The translations under genes were made by a program, and so were the position numbers. The notes beneath the pieces are model-generated. The model was not told where the DNA came from. It ran no database searches and saw only the letters and a program-made list of their open reading frames with translations. 8,599 nt of DNA, from the NCBI GenBank assembly GCA_023142175.1, contig JAGLJX010000178.1:1-8599 (forward strand). Direction: 5' to 3'. Each line of letters begins with the position of its first letter. Position 1 is the first letter of the stretch. Positions 7,240 through 8,599 of the stretch are shown in pieces. The DNA is from Emcibacter sp. GTDB lineage: Bacteria; Pseudomonadota; Alphaproteobacteria; Sphingomonadales; Emcibacteraceae.

Positions 7240-8433
7240 ATGAGTAAATTATTGAGGATCACTGGGGCTACGATGTTCTTTGCCCTTATGGTATTTGCGG
7301 TTATCGTCGCCTTTAACCACGAACAGGCCAGTCGCCTGTATGGTACCATGACCCTGTTCGATGAAGATAAGATCGTGCATAATTTCTCTAATATGGATGA
7401 GGTTTTCCTATCTAATCAGGTGAAACGTTCAGGCCCTGTATTCACCTTTGGCAGTTCCCCAAATGACCTGCCGGAAAGTTTTGACTATAAAGGCGAGACA
7501 GTCGAAACCGATGAATTCCTTAGCCGCCGTGCGACCACCGCCCTGTTGGTGATCAAGGATGACAACATCAATTTTGAGAAATACTATCAAGGAACGGATG
7601 AGAACGACCTACGCATTTCATGGTCCATGGCAAAGTCCTTCACCGTGACACTGTTCGGTATTGCAGTTCATGATGGTTTGATCGATATTGACGCGCCCGT
7701 GGAACAATATCTGCCGGAAATGAAGGGCAGCGGATATGAAGGTGTGCCGGTTCGGGATGTGCTGCAAATGTCATCGGGGGTTCTGTGGAATGAGGATTAC
7801 GGCGACTTTTATTCGGACATAAACCGAATGGGCCGCATATTGGCCGTTGGCGGATCACTGGATGAATTTACCACAACTCTGATTAATGAAAAACCATCGG
7901 GACAGGAATTCCATTATGTCTCCATGGATACCCATATCATCAGCATGATTGCACGAAGGGTAACAGGTAAAAGCCTGATCGCGCAGGTGGAGGAGCATAT
8001 CTGGTCGAAAATCGGCATGGAAAGTAACGCATATTGGATCACCGATTCTGAAGAAGCTGAATTTGCCCTAGGCGGATTAAACGTGAGAACCCGTGATTAT
8101 GCCCGCTTTGGTCGGCTTTACCTTAATAACGGCAATTGGAACGGCGAACAGATTGTCCCTGAAGCGTGGGTCAAGGCCGCTACCTCACCCGCCTCTGCCC
8201 ATAACATGCCGGGTTCAGATAAATTTGGTTATGGCTTTCAGTGGTGGCTACCCCCCGAAGCCCGCCCCGGGGAATTCTTTGCTGTTGGCGTTTATGGTCA
8301 GTATATTTATGTGAACCAGCCGGAAAATATCGTCATCGTCAAAAATTCTACCGATCGGAATTTCATGAATAAACTCGGCTCCAAATATGAAGCTATATCA
8401 TTTTTTCGCACCATTACGGATAATTTGCATTAG
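7240..8433 (+). CDS. Serine hydrolase of the class C beta-lactamase / NylB-like fold, N-terminal membrane segment
   Basis: The 397-residue protein belongs to the SxxK serine hydrolases (beta-lactamase class C, DD-peptidase, EstB esterase, 6-aminohexanoate-dimer hydrolase). The nucleophile is probably S129 with K132 in SWSMAKSFT. A Tyr-x-Ser element (Y226, S228) in FHYVSMD fits the second motif position. GVYGQYIYV (350-358) fits the third, where KTG is found in true beta-lactamases; there is no KTG, so antibiotic resistance is unlikely. QMSSGVLWNEDY (176-187) and RTRDYARFGRLYLNNGNW (283-300) are typical of the NylB/EstB-like branch. Residues 8-25 form a hydrophobic helix, either a signal anchor or a signal peptide, so the domain should act in the periplasm. 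The ATG at 7240 is chosen because GGGGA lies 6 bases upstream and the hydrophobic segment follows; an upstream in-frame ATG lies inside gcvPB. It starts 10 bases after gcvPB without a terminator, so it is probably part of the glycine-regulated transcript. The substrate is unknown. Confidence 0.85.
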   Translation: MSKLLRITGATMFFALMVFAVIVAFNHEQASRLYGTMTLFDEDKIVHNFSNMDEVFLSNQVKRSGPVFTFGSSPNDLPESFDYKGETVETDEFLSRRATTALLVIKDDNINFEKYYQGTDENDLRISWSMAKSFTVTLFGIAVHDGLIDIDAPVEQYLPEMKGSGYEGVPVRDVLQMSSGVLWNEDYGDFYSDINRMGRILAVGGSLDEFTTTLINEKPSGQEFHYVSMDTHIISMIARRVTGKSLIAQVEEHIWSKIGMESNAYWITDSEEAEFALGGLNVRTRDYARFGRLYLNNGNWNGEQIVPEAWVKAATSPASAHNMPGSDKFGYGFQWWLPPEARPGEFFAVGVYGQYIYVNQPENIVIVKNSTDRNFMNKLGSKYEAISFFRTITDNLH

Positions 8434-8439
8434 GTGATA

Positions 8440-8493
8440 TAAACTTTACCCACAAAAAAAGGCGACCCAACAAATGGACCGCCTTAAAGTTTA
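8440..8493. repeat. Nested inverted repeat between convergent genes
   Basis: A perfect 9-bp inverted repeat, TAAACTTTA (8440-8448) and TAAAGTTTA (8485-8493), encloses a GC-rich stem AAGGCG/CGCCTT (8459-8464, 8480-8485). It begins 7 bases past the hydrolase stop and ends 15 bases short of the PEP-CTERM stop, so both convergent transcripts would pass through it. Confidence 0.8.
8454..8485 (-). terminator. Rho-independent terminator of the PEP-CTERM gene, possibly bidirectional
   Basis: Read on the minus strand, AAGGCGGTCC pairs with GGGTCGCCTT through Watson-Crick and two G-U pairs, with a 7-base loop. Seven U follow (complement of A 8454-8460, the first two also in the stem). On the plus strand the two G-U pairs become A-C mismatches and only a short U stretch follows, so the site is built mainly for the minus-strand gene. 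It may still stop the hydrolase transcript weakly. Confidence 0.8.
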
Positions 8494-8507
8494 CCACCAG
8501 AATTAAA

Positions 8508-8599
8508 TTAACTGCGTCGTCTTCGCGTAAGGCCAAGAGCCAGAAGGCCAAACCCCAATAGGGCAATCGTTCCCGGTTCAGGCATATCGGTTGTTGGAG
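8508..8599 (-). CDS. PEP-CTERM sorting-domain protein, C-terminal end only (runs off the right edge)
   Basis: The last 29 codons before a TAA (8508-8510) read on the minus strand give a textbook PEP-CTERM tail: MPEPGTIALLG, then a hydrophobic stretch FGLLALGL, then the basic end TRRRRS. Such tails are recognised and cleaved by an exosortase (EpsH/XrtA type) in the inner membrane, sending the protein to the cell surface or exopolysaccharide matrix. The order Pro-Glu-Pro, one transmembrane helix, Arg cluster at the very C-terminus is complete. The body of the protein lies outside the window, so its function cannot be stated. A terminator hairpin follows about 23 bases after the stop. The gene converges on the serine hydrolase and is a separate transcription unit. 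Confidence 0.9.
   Translation of the reverse strand, partial: PTTDMPEPGTIALLGFGLLALGLTRRRRS

Noticed and set aside
7240..8433. Antibiotic-resistance beta-lactamase
   Set aside because: The SxxK motif is present, but there is no KTG triad and the conserved segments resemble the esterase/amidase branch of the fold.

Overview
The window looks like a chromosomal segment of an alphaproteobacterium of moderate GC (around half). The order is not certain; a marine lineage such as Kordiimonadales/Emcibacterales is a guess. The clues are a glycine-riboswitch-led gcvT-gcvH-gcvPA-gcvPB operon with a split P-protein, a long (67K-type) SppA, and the tail of a PEP-CTERM protein at the right edge, which implies an exosortase elsewhere in the genome. 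Almost all of the sequence is ordinary, well-conserved housekeeping DNA. No phage, IS element, CRISPR array, tRNA or rRNA is visible.

Layout. Left, minus strand: sppA (2394 to 535), then ispH (545 running off position 1). The two overlap by 11 bases, and a candidate promoter lies upstream of sppA. Centre: a divergent intergenic region (2395-2832) holds that sppA promoter, a good sigma-70-like promoter facing right (2495-2522), and a complete tandem glycine riboswitch (about 2530-2777) with its expression platform. Right, plus strand: gcvT (TTG start at 2833), gcvH, gcvPA and gcvPB with gaps of 15 and 1 bases and an 8-base overlap. A membrane-anchored or secreted serine hydrolase of the class C beta-lactamase/NylB fold follows 10 bases after gcvPB. 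A terminator hairpin (8440-8493) separates it from a convergent PEP-CTERM protein gene entering from the right edge.

How it works together. GcvPA/GcvPB decarboxylate glycine and load the aminomethyl group onto the lipoyl arm of GcvH. GcvT passes the carbon to tetrahydrofolate and releases ammonia. The L-protein (lipoamide dehydrogenase) is not in the window. The glycine riboswitch should switch the operon on when glycine is abundant. The serine hydrolase has no visible terminator or promoter of its own, so it probably rides on the same transcript.

The most interesting part is the riboswitch. Aptamer II carries a long P3 arm that folds on paper into a three-way junction, and it deviates at two positions from the motif as I know it. 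The gcvT Shine-Dalgarno region repeats the first bases of aptamer II, suggesting strand exchange as the switching mechanism. I see no clearly novel multi-gene system here.
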